The position numbers and the translations under genes are program-made. From Sphingomonas sp. LHG3406-1 (GTDB lineage: Bacteria; Pseudomonadota; Alphaproteobacteria; Sphingomonadales; Sphingomonadaceae), in assembly GCF_029637485.1 (NCBI RefSeq), contig NZ_CP069128.1, positions 1,302,001 to 1,366,000 on the forward strand: DNA of 64,000 nt, given 5' to 3'. Positions 8,353 through 17,339 of this stretch are shown here, one piece after another. Within the stretch, counting starts at the first letter, position 1. The number at the start of each line of letters is the position of its first letter. The notes beneath the pieces are model-generated. The model did no database searches and was not told the DNA's origin. It saw only the letters and a program-made list of their open reading frames with translations.

Positions 8353-8919
8353 TCATTCTTCCGGTTCGAAGTCGGTGAAGTCGCCGGGCGCAGCGCCCAG
8401 GATGCGGCGAGCCGTCGCGAAGTCGTGCCCAGCGCGCAGCATGGCCGCCAGCGCCTTGTCGCGAGCCGGGGGTTGGAGCAACTGCTCGGCATAGGGACCG
8501 ATGCGCTTTCGCTCGGCAAAGCGCAGGGCCGCATCGAGGCTGCCGCGCTCCGCCGCCTCGAGCGCCTCTGCCCGGTCCTGCTCGCCGATGCCGCTGGCGT
8601 GCAGCGCCATCTTCACCCGCGCCTTGCCGTAGCCGCGCCGAAGCAGGCTCGCGGTCTTGATCCCGGCGAAGGCCCCGTCGTCGATATAGCCGAGGCCGGC
8701 GATCCGGTCCGCAACCCCGCCCGGATCGGCGGCTGCGGTGTCCGACCAGCCCCGCTCCCTCAGCTTGCGCTCGAGATAGGCAACCAGCTTCGCGCGGCTG
8801 GTCGCGAAGCGCGCGACATAGGCGAGTGCCAGTTCCTGAAGCATGGCGGAATCAAGCGGTCGCGGGGTCCGTCGCCGCCGCTCCGGACGCTCCCTCTCCT
8901 GACGCTCCGCCGTGCCCAC
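8353..8919 (-). CDS. recX: RecX family regulatory protein
   Basis: A 188-residue RecX-like protein, expected to bind and modulate RecA filaments. The triple three-helix pattern is visible: AYVARFATSRAKLVAYLERKLRERGW, then VADRIAGLGYIDDGAFA, KTASLLRRGYGKARVKMALHASGI and a final RKRIGPYAEQ..LAAMLRAGHDFATARRIL. It has a basic N-terminal extension that may not be translated, as an internal ATG giving MLQELALAY is possible. It is the first gene of the minus-strand run that continues with the cold-shock and DUF192 genes. recA is not in the window. Confidence 0.85.
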   Translation of the reverse strand: MGTAERQERERPERRRRTPRPLDSAMLQELALAYVARFATSRAKLVAYLERKLRERGWSDTAAADPGGVADRIAGLGYIDDGAFAGIKTASLLRRGYGKARVKMALHASGIGEQDRAEALEAAERGSLDAALRFAERKRIGPYAEQLLQPPARDKALAAMLRAGHDFATARRILGAAPGDFTDFEPEE

Positions 8920-9022
8920 GCCTTGATTGTGCCACAGTCAAACGCGAACAACCACAAGCGAAAAGGTCCGGAACCGGCGATGTGCCGACGCTTCGGTACC
9001 GACCACGAAACGCAGCAGGAAC

Positions 9023-10786
9023 ATGGACGTCATCGAGAAGCCAAACCCGCTCGCCCCGCCAGGCGCCACATCGACCCTCGATAGCCTGCCGCGCCGCATG
9101 GCGGATTTCGCGACCCTTGGCGATGCGCTCGACTATGCCGCGCAGGGGATTCGCGGCCTCAACTTCCACGATCCGCGCGGCACGCTCCAGCGCGCCTACC
9201 CTTATTCGGAGCTGCGTACCGACGCGCTCGACCATGCCCGCCGCCTGGTCGGCCTCGGGCTCGCCAAGGGCGATCGTGTCGCGCTGGTGGCGGAGACCGG
9301 TGCCGAGTTCGCGGCCTGCTTCTTCGGCGCCGTTTATGCCGGTCTGTGGCCGGTTCCGCTGCCGCTGCCGACCAGCTTCGGCGGGCGCGAGGCCTATGTC
9401 GAGCAGCTGTGCGTCATGCTGTCGATCTCGGACCCGGCCCTGTTCCTCTTCCCGCCCGAGCTCGAGGATTTCTGCAGCGCCGCCGCGGAACGCCGGTCGG
9501 TCCGAGCGATGAGCTGGGACAAGCTCGCCGAACTTCCGTTCGACTCCGGGACCGAGCTTCCGAAGGCCGACGGCGAGGACATCGGCTATCTCCAATATTC
9601 GAGCGGCTCGACCCGCTTCCCGCATGGCGTCGCCGTCACCCACCACGCCCTGCTGCAGAACCTGCGCGGGCACGCGCTCGGCCTGGAAATGCAGGACAGC
9701 GACCGGGTGATCAGCTGGTTGCCGTGGTACCATGACATGGGCCTGGTCGGCTGCTTCCTGTCGCCGATCGCCAACCAGATCAGCACCGATTACATGAAGA
9801 CGGAGGACTTTGCCCGGCGCCCGCTCGCCTGGCTCGACCTCGTCAGCCGCAATCCCGGCACCAGCCTCTCCTATTCGCCGACCTTCGGCTACGACATCTG
9901 CGCCCGCCGCATCTCGAGCCAGACGCGGACCGGCGATCGCTTCGACCTGTCGCGCTGGCGGATCGCCGGCAATGGCGCGGACATGATCCGGCCCGATGTC
10001 ATGCAGGCCTTCGTCGACAGCTTCGCCGATGCCGGCTTCAAGGCCAGTGCCTTCTGCCCGTCCTACGGTCTCGCCGAGGCGACGCTCGCGGTCAGCCTGA
10101 TGCCGCCGGGCGAGGGTATCCGCCTCGAACTGGTCGAGGAAAGCCAGCTTTCCGGCGCCGCATCCGAAGATGGCGCGGACCGTCCCAAGCGCTACCGCGC
10201 CATCGTCAACTGCGGCCGCGCCGTGGAAGGCATGGAAATCGAGGTGCGCGACGGCGCCGGCAACATCCTGCCCGACCGCGAGATCGGCAAGGTGTGGGTG
10301 CGCGGGACCAGCGTCATGGTCGGCTATTACCGCGATCCTGAGGCGACCGACGCCTGCATGGTCGGCGGATGGCTCGACACCGGCGACATGGGCTACCTCA
10401 GCGCCGGCTACATCTTCATCGTCGGCCGCGCCAAGGACATGATCATCATCAACGGGCGCAACCACTGGCCGCAGGATATCGAGTGGGCGGTCGAGCAGCT
10501 GCCAGGCTTCAAGTCCGGCGACATCGCCGCCTTCGCCATCACCGGCCCGTCGGGCGAGGAGCAGCCGGCGGTGCTCGTCCATTGCCGCGTCAGCGACCTC
10601 CAGGAACGCAGCCGACTGCGCGACGACATCAAGGAGCGCGTCCGCGCCATCATCGGCATGTCGCCGGTGGTCGAGCTGATCCCGCCGCGCACACTGCCGC
10701 GCACCAGCTCGGGCAAACTCAGCCGTACCAAGGCGCGCAACCTCTATCTGTCCGGCGAGATCGTGCCCCTCGACATCGCGGCCTGA
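9023..10786 (+). CDS. Fatty acyl-AMP ligase (FAAL-like)
   Basis: A 587-residue adenylate-forming enzyme. The P-loop-like YLQYSSGSTRFPHGVAVTH, the FCPSYGLAEATLA motif, and GGWLDTGDMGYL followed by RAKDMIIINGRNHWPQDIE match the fatty acyl-AMP ligase group, in which the FNGRN.YPQDIE type C-terminal hinge is typical. The product is an acyl-adenylate handed to an acyl carrier, rather than necessarily acyl-CoA. The start ATG has AGGAA upstream; longer in-frame starts overlap the recX promoter. No PKS, NRPS or acyl carrier gene is adjacent. A MarR regulator is encoded convergently downstream. Confidence 0.9.
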   Translation: MDVIEKPNPLAPPGATSTLDSLPRRMADFATLGDALDYAAQGIRGLNFHDPRGTLQRAYPYSELRTDALDHARRLVGLGLAKGDRVALVAETGAEFAACFFGAVYAGLWPVPLPLPTSFGGREAYVEQLCVMLSISDPALFLFPPELEDFCSAAAERRSVRAMSWDKLAELPFDSGTELPKADGEDIGYLQYSSGSTRFPHGVAVTHHALLQNLRGHALGLEMQDSDRVISWLPWYHDMGLVGCFLSPIANQISTDYMKTEDFARRPLAWLDLVSRNPGTSLSYSPTFGYDICARRISSQTRTGDRFDLSRWRIAGNGADMIRPDVMQAFVDSFADAGFKASAFCPSYGLAEATLAVSLMPPGEGIRLELVEESQLSGAASEDGADRPKRYRAIVNCGRAVEGMEIEVRDGAGNILPDREIGKVWVRGTSVMVGYYRDPEATDACMVGGWLDTGDMGYLSAGYIFIVGRAKDMIIINGRNHWPQDIEWAVEQLPGFKSGDIAAFAITGPSGEEQPAVLVHCRVSDLQERSRLRDDIKERVRAIIGMSPVVELIPPRTLPRTSSGKLSRTKARNLYLSGEIVPLDIAA

Positions 10787-10817
10787 GCCTCGGTCCGGCC
10801 GATTACGGCCGGCTGGC

Positions 10818-11324
10818 TCAGGAAGGCGGATTGATCGATGGAAGGCTGGTGAAATATTCCTCGAGCAGCTTGCGCCCCTTGGCGCTCAGCTCGACGAAGA
10901 ATTTGCGCCGGTCGCTCTGGCATTGTTGGCGCACGATCAGCCGCTGGCTCTCGAGATAATCTAACCAGCGGATCGCGGTGGTGAGCGGCGACTGGCTGAA
11001 CTCGGCCAGCTTGGTCACCGACAACTGGTCGCCGCCGTCGCCATAGATGAACAGCACCAGCAGCATGTCCCAGGCCGGTTCGCTGAACAGCACCGGGCCG
11101 AAATAGTCGAGCCGGCGCTTGCGGCTCTGATAGACCGACTTGGCGATCTCGATTGCCGACAGTCCGCGCCTCACTCCGGCATCGTCCTGCTCGGGCGCGG
11201 CCTGGACCAGCTTGGACAAGAGGGAACGCGCCGCTGCCACCTCATCCGCCGAAAGAGCCATCGTCTGACCCTCTTCGGCCTTCGGACCAAATCCTTCGCC
11301 GCTACGCTGGTCGAAGAAGCTCAC
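10818..11324 (-). CDS. MarR family winged-helix regulator
   Basis: A 168-residue regulator with the MarR winged helix: LSVTKLAEFSQSPLTTAIRWLDYLESQRLIVRQQ followed by the wing SDRRKFFVELSAKGRKLLEEYF. The N-terminal third carries the dimerisation helices. I chose a GTG start because AGGAA stands 7 bases upstream; an in-frame ATG 60 bases further upstream and an internal ATG (MALSADE) are alternatives. It converges on the acyl-AMP ligase gene and diverges from a small ORF; target genes are not evident. Confidence 0.88.
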   Translation of the reverse strand: MSFFDQRSGEGFGPKAEEGQTMALSADEVAAARSLLSKLVQAAPEQDDAGVRRGLSAIEIAKSVYQSRKRRLDYFGPVLFSEPAWDMLLVLFIYGDGGDQLSVTKLAEFSQSPLTTAIRWLDYLESQRLIVRQQCQSDRRKFFVELSAKGRKLLEEYFTSLPSINPPS

Positions 11325-11525
11325 TTCCCTATTCCTTTCACGCGGAACGCCCCTCTTCCCCAGAGGCCTTCCCTGCTCTTGCAAGCGCCCTCAACGGCGC
11401 GATGCTTGCTCAACTGAAACAACATGGCAAAGTGCCGGCGTCAAATCCGTGTCGGCAGTGTTAACTGTCGTCTTGGTTTGATTAGCACCTTGAATATCTT
11501 CTGGAATTTGGTGCTATGTCGGGTG

Positions 11526-11675
11526 ATGGACAAAGTCCTTGACAAGCGCAAGCCCTGGTCGCGTCCGGTGCTTCGTCCGCTGCAGTTCGGCGCCGACGAA
11601 CTATGCCGCCTCTTTCCCGACGCCGATCGCACCGTGATCGAAGTGGCGGCCGCGCGCTCATCCGAGCCGCGCTAA
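11526..11675 (+). CDS. Small hypothetical protein
   Basis: A 49-residue reading frame starting MDKVLDKRKPWSRPVLRPLQFG and ending in a charged, Ala-rich tail. The AT-richer segment just upstream contains TTGATT/TTGAAT hexamers, so a promoter between this ORF and the divergent marR is plausible. The ribosome-binding site is weak (GTCGGGTG). No family recognised; it could be a genuine small protein or a chance frame. Confidence 0.4.
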   Translation: MDKVLDKRKPWSRPVLRPLQFGADELCRLFPDADRTVIEVAAARSSEPR

Positions 11676-11736
11676 CCAGACGCTAACCATATACGGCCAA
11701 GGCTGCCTGCCTCATTCTCGGGGGTTTTGGCGCGAC

Positions 11737-12582
11737 GTGGCCGACTATCTGATCGACATGCGGGATGTGGTGCTGGGAACGGCCTACCTCATCCTGCTCT
11801 GCACCATCGTGGAGCTGATCAGCAAGCGCGGCGAGTTCCGCTGGCGCGACCGCTGGCCCGGCATCCTGTTCGGACTGCTCGTACCGGTCTTCGCCATCCT
11901 GGTCATGGTCCCGCTCAAGATGGTGTGGGCGGCGCTCGGGGTCGCTCCGCTTCTCCACCTCGATGTCGGCCGCTGGCTTGGTTCGGCGGGCGCAGTGCTC
12001 GCCATGCTGCTCGTCACCGACTTCCTCATGTACTGGGAACATCGCTTCGAGCATCGCTTCCTGTGGCCGGTCCATGCCGTCCACCATTCGGTCGAGCATC
12101 TCAGCGCCTCGACGAGCTACAGCCATCCGCTGCAGTTCATCTCCATGTTCTTCTTCATCTCCATTCCGCTGTCGATGATCGACTTCGGTCCCTACAGCAT
12201 GCCGGGCGTCGTGGTTCTCATCACCGGCATCCTCGCGCTCTTCATCCACTCGCCGGTCAGGATCGGCTTCGGCCCCTTCCGCCATCTGCTGGTCGATCCG
12301 GCCTACCACCGAATCCACCACAGCCTCGAGGAGCGGCACTTCGACCGCAACTTCTCGATCCTCTTCTCCTTCTGGGACCGGTTGTTCGGCACCATGATCA
12401 TGCCGGCCCGGGATGAGTGGCCGGACACCGGCATCCACGAGGCCCGCTCCCCGCAGACGGTCGGCGAGCTGCTCGCCTTCCCCTTCCGCCTGTGGCGCAA
12501 GCAGGCGGCGGTCGAAACGAAGCCGGACGCGGACATGACCTTGCCAGAACCCGACGTCGCGGCTAACCGGCAGGCGGCCTAG
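11737..12582 (+). CDS. Sterol desaturase/fatty acid hydroxylase family membrane protein
   Basis: A 281-residue integral-membrane di-iron enzyme. Histidine clusters are HRFEHRF (near residue 103), HAVHH (near 114) and HRIHH (near 190), set between four or five hydrophobic helices, as expected for the fatty acid hydroxylase superfamily; substrate is not deducible. The start is GTG, with an ATG 21 bases downstream as alternative. The C-terminal tail is Pro/Ala-rich. The TAG stop shares its last two bases with the first two of tRNA-Trp, so the mRNA and the tRNA overlap. Confidence 0.9.
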   Translation: MADYLIDMRDVVLGTAYLILLCTIVELISKRGEFRWRDRWPGILFGLLVPVFAILVMVPLKMVWAALGVAPLLHLDVGRWLGSAGAVLAMLLVTDFLMYWEHRFEHRFLWPVHAVHHSVEHLSASTSYSHPLQFISMFFFISIPLSMIDFGPYSMPGVVVLITGILALFIHSPVRIGFGPFRHLLVDPAYHRIHHSLEERHFDRNFSILFSFWDRLFGTMIMPARDEWPDTGIHEARSPQTVGELLAFPFRLWRKQAAVETKPDADMTLPEPDVAANRQAA

Positions 12583-12656
12583 GGGTATAGCTCAGTTGGT
12601 AGAGCATCGGTCTCCAAAACCGAGGGTCGTGGGTTCGAGTCCCTCTGCCCCTGCCA
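12581..12656 (+). tRNA. trnW: tRNA-Trp (CCA anticodon)
   Basis: A 76-base cloverleaf. The acceptor stem AGGGGTA pairs with TGCCCCT, the anticodon arm TCGGT-CTCCAAA-ACCGA carries CCA, and the T arm contains GTTCGAGTC. The discriminator is G and the CCA end is encoded. tRNA-Trp upstream of secE-nusG is a common bacterial arrangement. The first two bases belong to the stop codon of the preceding gene. Confidence 0.98.
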
Positions 12657-12747
12657 GGCCGAAGCGAGGCGCGTAGCGAAGCAACGTGCCGATCCGCGAG
12701 GCGGACGCGGAGCAGCCGGCCGGGCTCGCTTACTAGCGAGCTTCGAC

Positions 12748-12770
12748 GTCACGGAATTCACTTCCGTGAC
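12748..12770 (+). repeat. Perfect hairpin between tRNA-Trp and secE
   Basis: GTCACGGAA and its exact complement flank a TTCAC loop, directly after a smaller CTCGCT/AGCGAG hairpin. There is no T-run. It may serve 3' processing of the tRNA transcript or be a dispersed repeat. Confidence 0.5.
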
Positions 12771-12816
12771 GGCTGCCTTGAACCTTCCCGGAGACCGCGC
12801 TACATGGCTGCGCAAC

Positions 12817-12852
12817 CGAGGTCCGGCGGAGCCATCCGCGGACCTCGTTTTT
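12817..12852 (+). terminator. Intrinsic terminator between tRNA-Trp and secE
   Basis: CGAGGTCCG pairs with CGGACCTCG, the inner stem extended by CGG/CCG, and the right arm is followed by TTTTT. This is a classical rho-independent terminator. Since it lies 29 bases before the secE ATG, the secE promoter must be within or close to it, or some transcripts read through. Confidence 0.8.
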
Positions 12853-12880
12853 CTATCACTCGAAGAGGCTCGCGCCCACG

Positions 12881-13075
12881 ATGGCCAAGACAAGTCCCGG
12901 CGAATTCATCCGGCAGGTCCGCACCGAAGGCGGCAAGGTCGTCTGGCCGACCGGCAAGGAAACCTGGGTCACGGCCGTGATGGTCTTCATCCTGACCGCC
13001 ATCCTCGCCCTCTTCTTCTTCGCCGTGGACAGCGGATTTGCCGCCATCGTCCAGTTCCTCCTCGGCCTGCTCTAA
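12881..13075 (+). CDS. secE: Preprotein translocase subunit SecE
   Basis: A 64-residue single-helix SecE, the essential clamp of the SecYEG channel. The amphipathic N-terminal helix SPGEFIRQVRTEGGKVVWPTGKETW is followed by one transmembrane helix, the short alphaproteobacterial form. nusG begins 10 bases after the stop. Confidence 0.97.
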   Translation: MAKTSPGEFIRQVRTEGGKVVWPTGKETWVTAVMVFILTAILALFFFAVDSGFAAIVQFLLGLL

Positions 13076-13085
13076 GGTTAGACCC

Positions 13086-13625
13086 ATGTCCCGCTGGTAC
13101 ATCATCCACGCTTATTCGGGCTTCGAGAACAAGGTTCGCGAGTCGATCCTGTCGGAAGCCAAGCGCCTCAACCTCGAGGCCCTGGTCGAATCCGTCGAGG
13201 TCCCGACCGAGAAGGTCACCGAGATCCGCCGCGGCAAGAAGGTCACCAGCGACCGCAAGTTCTTCCCCGGCTACGTGCTCGCCAAGCTCGGCATGAACGA
13301 CGACGTCTATCACCTGGTGAAGAACACGCCCAAGGTGACCGGCTTCCTCGGCCCCAACGGCAAGCCGCAGGCGATCAGCGAGGCCGAGGCCGCGCGCATC
13401 CTCAACACCAAGGAGGAAGCCGCCGCCGCCGCGCCCAAGACCAAGATCAGCGTCGATTATGAGATCGGCGACAGCGTCAAGGTGCTCGACGGTCCGTTCG
13501 CAAGCTTCAACGGCGTGGTCGAGGAACTCGATTTCGACCGCGGCCGGGTCAAGGTCGGCGTCTCCATCTTCGGCCGCGCCACGCCGGTCGAGCTGGAGTT
13601 CGAGCAGGTCGAGCGCGTCAAGTAA
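13086..13625 (+). CDS. nusG: Transcription termination/antitermination factor NusG
   Basis: A 179-residue NusG. The NGN domain starts SRWYIIHAYSGFENKVRE and contains KKVTSDRKFFPGYVLAK; the C-terminal KOW domain is DGPFASFNGVVEELDFDRGRVKV. It couples RNA polymerase to Rho or the ribosome. The start is the ATG of the second methionine in the frame, directly after secE. The next ribosomal gene, rplK, which usually follows within a few hundred bases, is 3.8 kb away. Confidence 0.97.
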   Translation: MSRWYIIHAYSGFENKVRESILSEAKRLNLEALVESVEVPTEKVTEIRRGKKVTSDRKFFPGYVLAKLGMNDDVYHLVKNTPKVTGFLGPNGKPQAISEAEAARILNTKEEAAAAAPKTKISVDYEIGDSVKVLDGPFASFNGVVEELDFDRGRVKVGVSIFGRATPVELEFEQVERVK

Positions 13626-13650
13626 CGCACTGCCGGCTTCTCGCTCCGGG

Positions 13651-14421
13651 CTACCCGCACACCTCCGCCACCAGCCGGACCGTCTCGCGCGGCTCGTCCC
13701 ACAGCGGAAAATGCCCGCTGTGCTCGAACCAGTGCAGCCGCGCGGAGGGAAAGCGCTTCACCGCCCGCTTCGCCTGCACCGGCAGGCACAGGCGGTCGTG
13801 GCAGCCCCAGCCGATCGCCAGCCGCCGACCGGTGTCGGCGACCCCCTGCTGCCCCGGCCCGTAGCCGAGATCCTTGATCAGCGAGGGCACGGTCGGCGTT
13901 TCGGCCAGGGCCTTCAGTTCCGCCGCGACGAACGCGCCGTCGAGCGCCCACGGCCGCGCCGACAATTGTGCGAGCAGGGCCGAGCGGCCGACCGCATTGC
14001 CGGCAAGCGCGGGAAGCGCCGGCTTCAGCCCCTTCACCAACGCCCGCGACGCGGTCAGGCTGGCTACCACAAGCTGCCGCTCCCACCCTTCCCAGAAGCC
14101 GCCGGGGTCGAGCGCCACCACATTGCCGGCAAGCCCCTTCCGGGCGAGTTCCAGCACCAGCCGAGCGCCCATCGAGCTGCCGACCATGTCGACGCCGGTC
14201 ATCCGCTCGGCCGCCAGCCACTCGGCCACCGAGCGCACCAGCCCCGCGAACGTCCCGCTGTCCTTCTCCGCTGGCGAGCGCCCATGCCCCGGCAGGTCGA
14301 TCACCATCACCCGCCGCGCGGCGGCGAGCGGCGCCAGCACCGGTTCCCAGGCATGCCCGCTGCTGCCGAGCCCATGCACCAGCAGCAGCGGCTTGCCCCG
14401 CCCATGATCGACGACGTGCAT
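13651..14421 (-). CDS. Alpha/beta hydrolase
   Basis: A 256-residue alpha/beta-hydrolase. Oxyanion loop LLVHGLGSSGHAW, nucleophile elbow GSSMGA (Ser), acid in GCHDRLCLP and base in EHSGHFPLWDEP are all present, so it should be catalytically competent; substrate unknown. The start ATG has GGAG 7 bases upstream. It converges with nusG, 25 bases from its stop, and interrupts the usual nusG-rplK linkage. Confidence 0.9.
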   Translation of the reverse strand: MHVVDHGRGKPLLLVHGLGSSGHAWEPVLAPLAAARRVMVIDLPGHGRSPAEKDSGTFAGLVRSVAEWLAAERMTGVDMVGSSMGARLVLELARKGLAGNVVALDPGGFWEGWERQLVVASLTASRALVKGLKPALPALAGNAVGRSALLAQLSARPWALDGAFVAAELKALAETPTVPSLIKDLGYGPGQQGVADTGRRLAIGWGCHDRLCLPVQAKRAVKRFPSARLHWFEHSGHFPLWDEPRETVRLVAEVCG

Positions 14422-14693
14422 AAGCTTCTCCTTCGCCGCACCAACCGGCGAAGCCACCACTCTGCTCCCGAACTGGCGGCAACGATCCTGAGGGCCGCAA
14501 GGACCGCAAGAGCGTCAGGCTCTCAAGCCATCTCTGCTGATGATCGTTCGCTTTCGACCCATGACGGACATAGGCGGCCAGTTCGCATGTGATCCCCGGG
14601 CGAGCCGCTGCCGGCCTTCACCCTTCATTCTCGTTCATGCTCACGAAAGCGAAGCCTGCGCAAATCGGTTCGGACACGAAATGAGGGCGATAA

Positions 14694-15437
14694 ATGCAGA
14701 GATGGGTTGGCTTTGTCGCCATCGGTGTGGCGGCGGCAAATGTCAGTGGTCAGGTGGAAGCTGCACCGGCACTCGACGGGTTTGAACAGCTGGCCTCAGC
14801 TGGCGAGGTCATCGAAATCCGCAAGCCTCTCTTCCAGAGCGGCAAGCTGCGTGTCGGCAAGGCTGTCGGCCGAGTGGAACGGCGGGCCCTTGGCCAGAGC
14901 CATGGGATCGGGGCTCTTGGGGTTGACTACAAGGAGATGGAGCGGTTCGGTTCGATGCGCTTCGTCGTCACCGGCGCCGAGGTGAACGGCACGCTTTCCG
15001 GTGACTGCCGGTACGGTCGCGCAGAGCAGCGGGTGGGCTCGGGCAGCTGGACTGCGGCCTTCCCCACTGCGTCGCTGAGAATGCACTGCCAATTCATCCG
15101 TGACGGGAAGCCTATTGGCTATCTGCAACTGGAGGGCCGCCCTGATGCCTCGAAGCTGGTCCAGGTCGTCCAGCGCGAAGGCGAGGTCGTGATCAACGGC
15201 ACTCGGCTGACCCTTCGCTCCGAGCACAGGTTGGGCAAGCGACGCATTCCCACGTCGGGGCCGGTCGGGTTCTGGGTAGAGAATGAGGCCGGCGATAGGG
15301 TTGGCGCGATCGACACCAACGGAATGACGAGAGTGCGGCTCGCCTCAACGGGCAATGCCGGCCAGCGTGACGCCAACCTGGCTGCCGCTCTGGCGCTGGC
15401 GGTCTTCTGGGATCCGGGCGACACCGACGACGACTGA
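14694..15437 (+). CDS. Hypothetical exported protein
   Basis: A 247-residue protein of unknown function. The N-terminus (MQRWVGFVAIGVAAANVSGQVEAAPA) looks like a signal peptide. Two Cys residues (DCRYG and MHCQF) could form a disulfide in the periplasm. The body is rich in beta-prone Val/Gly/Arg segments and the end is acidic. Only a poor ribosome-binding site (GAGGGCG) precedes the ATG. The 272-bp spacer upstream has no other gene; it contains a CTTTCGACCCATGACGGAC stretch of unknown nature. Confidence 0.6.
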   Translation: MQRWVGFVAIGVAAANVSGQVEAAPALDGFEQLASAGEVIEIRKPLFQSGKLRVGKAVGRVERRALGQSHGIGALGVDYKEMERFGSMRFVVTGAEVNGTLSGDCRYGRAEQRVGSGSWTAAFPTASLRMHCQFIRDGKPIGYLQLEGRPDASKLVQVVQREGEVVINGTRLTLRSEHRLGKRRIPTSGPVGFWVENEAGDRVGAIDTNGMTRVRLASTGNAGQRDANLAAALALAVFWDPGDTDDD

Positions 15438-15678
15438 GCTCGAAGGGCTACGCCCGAGCGCCCTGTGGAAGACCGATGTCGCCTCTCGCCTTGCGGACAT
15501 GAAGCTGCCCGCTTGCAAAGTAGGATTCCACCGGCTCAATCAACCGAGCGGTTCACCGCACGGCTCTTTCTCTTTGCTGCAATCCTTCTCTCCGTGGTCA
15601 CGCTGACGTTGCAAAGACACCGCGCCACCGGTGACCTTCGTGACCTTGTTCAGCTTCGTTGACGCTCCAGATCGGCGC

Positions 15679-17268
15679 TCAGCGCGGGTAGACGAACACC
15701 TCATAGCTTTCGTCCGTCTTCGCCGGGCCGAGCGAGGCAATACGGCGGGTGGCCCGTTCGAAGCGGGCGAAGTCTGCGGGGTCGAGTGTCATGTCTTCGA
15801 GGAAGCCGGTGCGTACCGTCTTGCGCGTCGTGGGATCGCTGAGCGGCGTGAGCAGGACGATGACGACCGGCCTGCCTGTGGCCCGATGCAGCCGCTCGAC
15901 CGACGCAAGCATCTCCGGAAAGCTGAAGTGCCGGCGGGCGTCGACCGTCAGTGGGCTGATCCTCCCGGACCTGTCCTGCCGCATCAGCCAGACGTCACGG
16001 TCCATCTGATAGGCGATCGGCTCCATCGCCGTGTCGGGCTGGCCGGTGACGATGGCATGGTCCAGCTTCTCGCGGCGGATCACCTCGGCGACCTGCTTCG
16101 CCCGGCTGTACGGGACGCCCGCCACCGACGCGTGCAGCACCTCGCCGGTGAAGACCATCTGCAGGGTAAGAAGGCAGAGGAAGCTCGCCTGGCCGAGGGC
16201 GACCAACCGGCCTGCCATCGCCTTCGCCCGGCCGGGCTCCTGCAGGGTGATCCACAGCAGGGCGAGCAGGAAGACGATCAGCTGCGCACTGTGGCGGTAG
16301 CTCGCCGGATAGACGAAGTAGAAGAAGAGCCGGAACAGGATCAGCGTGACCAGCGCCGCCACCAGCGCCGGCCGGTTGCGGGCGAACGTCAGCAGGCTGA
16401 GCAGGGTCAGCACCAGCCCGCTCGAACCGCCGATGGCATAGTCGAGGCTCCGCCAGTCATTGAGCAGCGCGGCCGGAATGGCGCTCCATTCCAGCGGGTT
16501 GGACGACAGCGCCGCGGCGGCGTCGTTAGCGGTCGGATAGACGGCGGCGAAGCACAGGAGGGCGCCGAGGAGCAGCAGCGCGCCGTTCACCAGCAGCACC
16601 CGCATGGTCCGGGTCCAGGCGAGGCCCTGCTCCTCGACGACCGACAGGGCCCGGTAGAGGTAGATGCCTCCTGCGAGGAAGACCGTCGGCACCGCCGTAT
16701 TGCAGAGCAGCAGGAGCAACAGGCCCAGCCACGGGCTGTCCCTCAGCCTCGGCCACCATGCGGCCATGGGAAAGAGGATGAGCGAGGCGAGGCCGTAGTT
16801 TCGGGCCACCACCGTATGGTGGAACAGCAGGAAGGAACTGAACGCCACGACGAGCAGGATCGGCAGGCGGAACGGCGCCTTCATCACGAACACGGCTGAA
16901 AGGGCTATTCCGATCATGAGCCCGGCGATCGGCAGCACCATCGGGCTCGGCCACAGGTCGTGCAGCGCCCGCAGGATCATGTACCACAGCGCCGGATGAC
17001 CCTCGCCGTGCATGGCGCGCAGCATGTCGATCCAGTTGCCGCCGGTGGTCGCCAGCGCGAAGGCACGCGTCTCGTCCTTCCATGGCACATGCTGCGACGC
17101 GAGGACGAGAACGAGGACCAGCCAGCCGCCGAACAGCAGCAGCCGGGCCGACGCCTGCACCGGCACAGCAGGAACCATCAGAGCGGCCCGCGCCACGCCG
17201 CTGCCCGGCTCGCCGGACGATTGTGACGTTGAGGGCCCGTGCGCCGGGAGGTGAAGAGTCGTTGCCAT
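15679..17268 (-). CDS. Polytopic GT-C-like membrane glycosyltransferase
   Basis: A 529-residue protein with about ten transmembrane helices. After the first helix comes PWKDETRAFAL (D65-E66), the position where GT-C glycosyltransferases carry their acidic catalytic motif, followed by GHPALWYMILR. The last 130 residues form a soluble, probably periplasmic, domain with HAIVTGQPD and VVIVLLTPLSD segments. Donor and acceptor are unknown; a lipid-linked sugar donor is inferred from the fold. It lies antisense between nusG and rplK. A 241-bp convergent spacer at its 3' side shows no gene. Confidence 0.65.
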   Translation of the reverse strand: MATTLHLPAHGPSTSQSSGEPGSGVARAALMVPAVPVQASARLLLFGGWLVLVLVLASQHVPWKDETRAFALATTGGNWIDMLRAMHGEGHPALWYMILRALHDLWPSPMVLPIAGLMIGIALSAVFVMKAPFRLPILLVVAFSSFLLFHHTVVARNYGLASLILFPMAAWWPRLRDSPWLGLLLLLLCNTAVPTVFLAGGIYLYRALSVVEEQGLAWTRTMRVLLVNGALLLLGALLCFAAVYPTANDAAAALSSNPLEWSAIPAALLNDWRSLDYAIGGSSGLVLTLLSLLTFARNRPALVAALVTLILFRLFFYFVYPASYRHSAQLIVFLLALLWITLQEPGRAKAMAGRLVALGQASFLCLLTLQMVFTGEVLHASVAGVPYSRAKQVAEVIRREKLDHAIVTGQPDTAMEPIAYQMDRDVWLMRQDRSGRISPLTVDARRHFSFPEMLASVERLHRATGRPVVIVLLTPLSDPTTRKTVRTGFLEDMTLDPADFARFERATRRIASLGPAKTDESYEVFVYPR

Positions 17269-17339
17269 CGAGGGCCGTGTCTCTACATGGCAGGCCTTAA
17301 GGCATCGCTTATGGCGTCGCCCCTTCCCTCCCGCCCCGA

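Noticed and set aside
11680..11694. CTAA-N7-CTAA resembling a CtrA box before the membrane hydroxylase gene
   Set aside because: One mismatch in each half-site and no supporting position relative to a promoter; likely chance.
14535..14600. CTTTCGACCCATGACGGAC stretch as an attachment site or repeat
   Set aside because: No second copy in the window and no integrase nearby; cannot be supported from this sequence alone.
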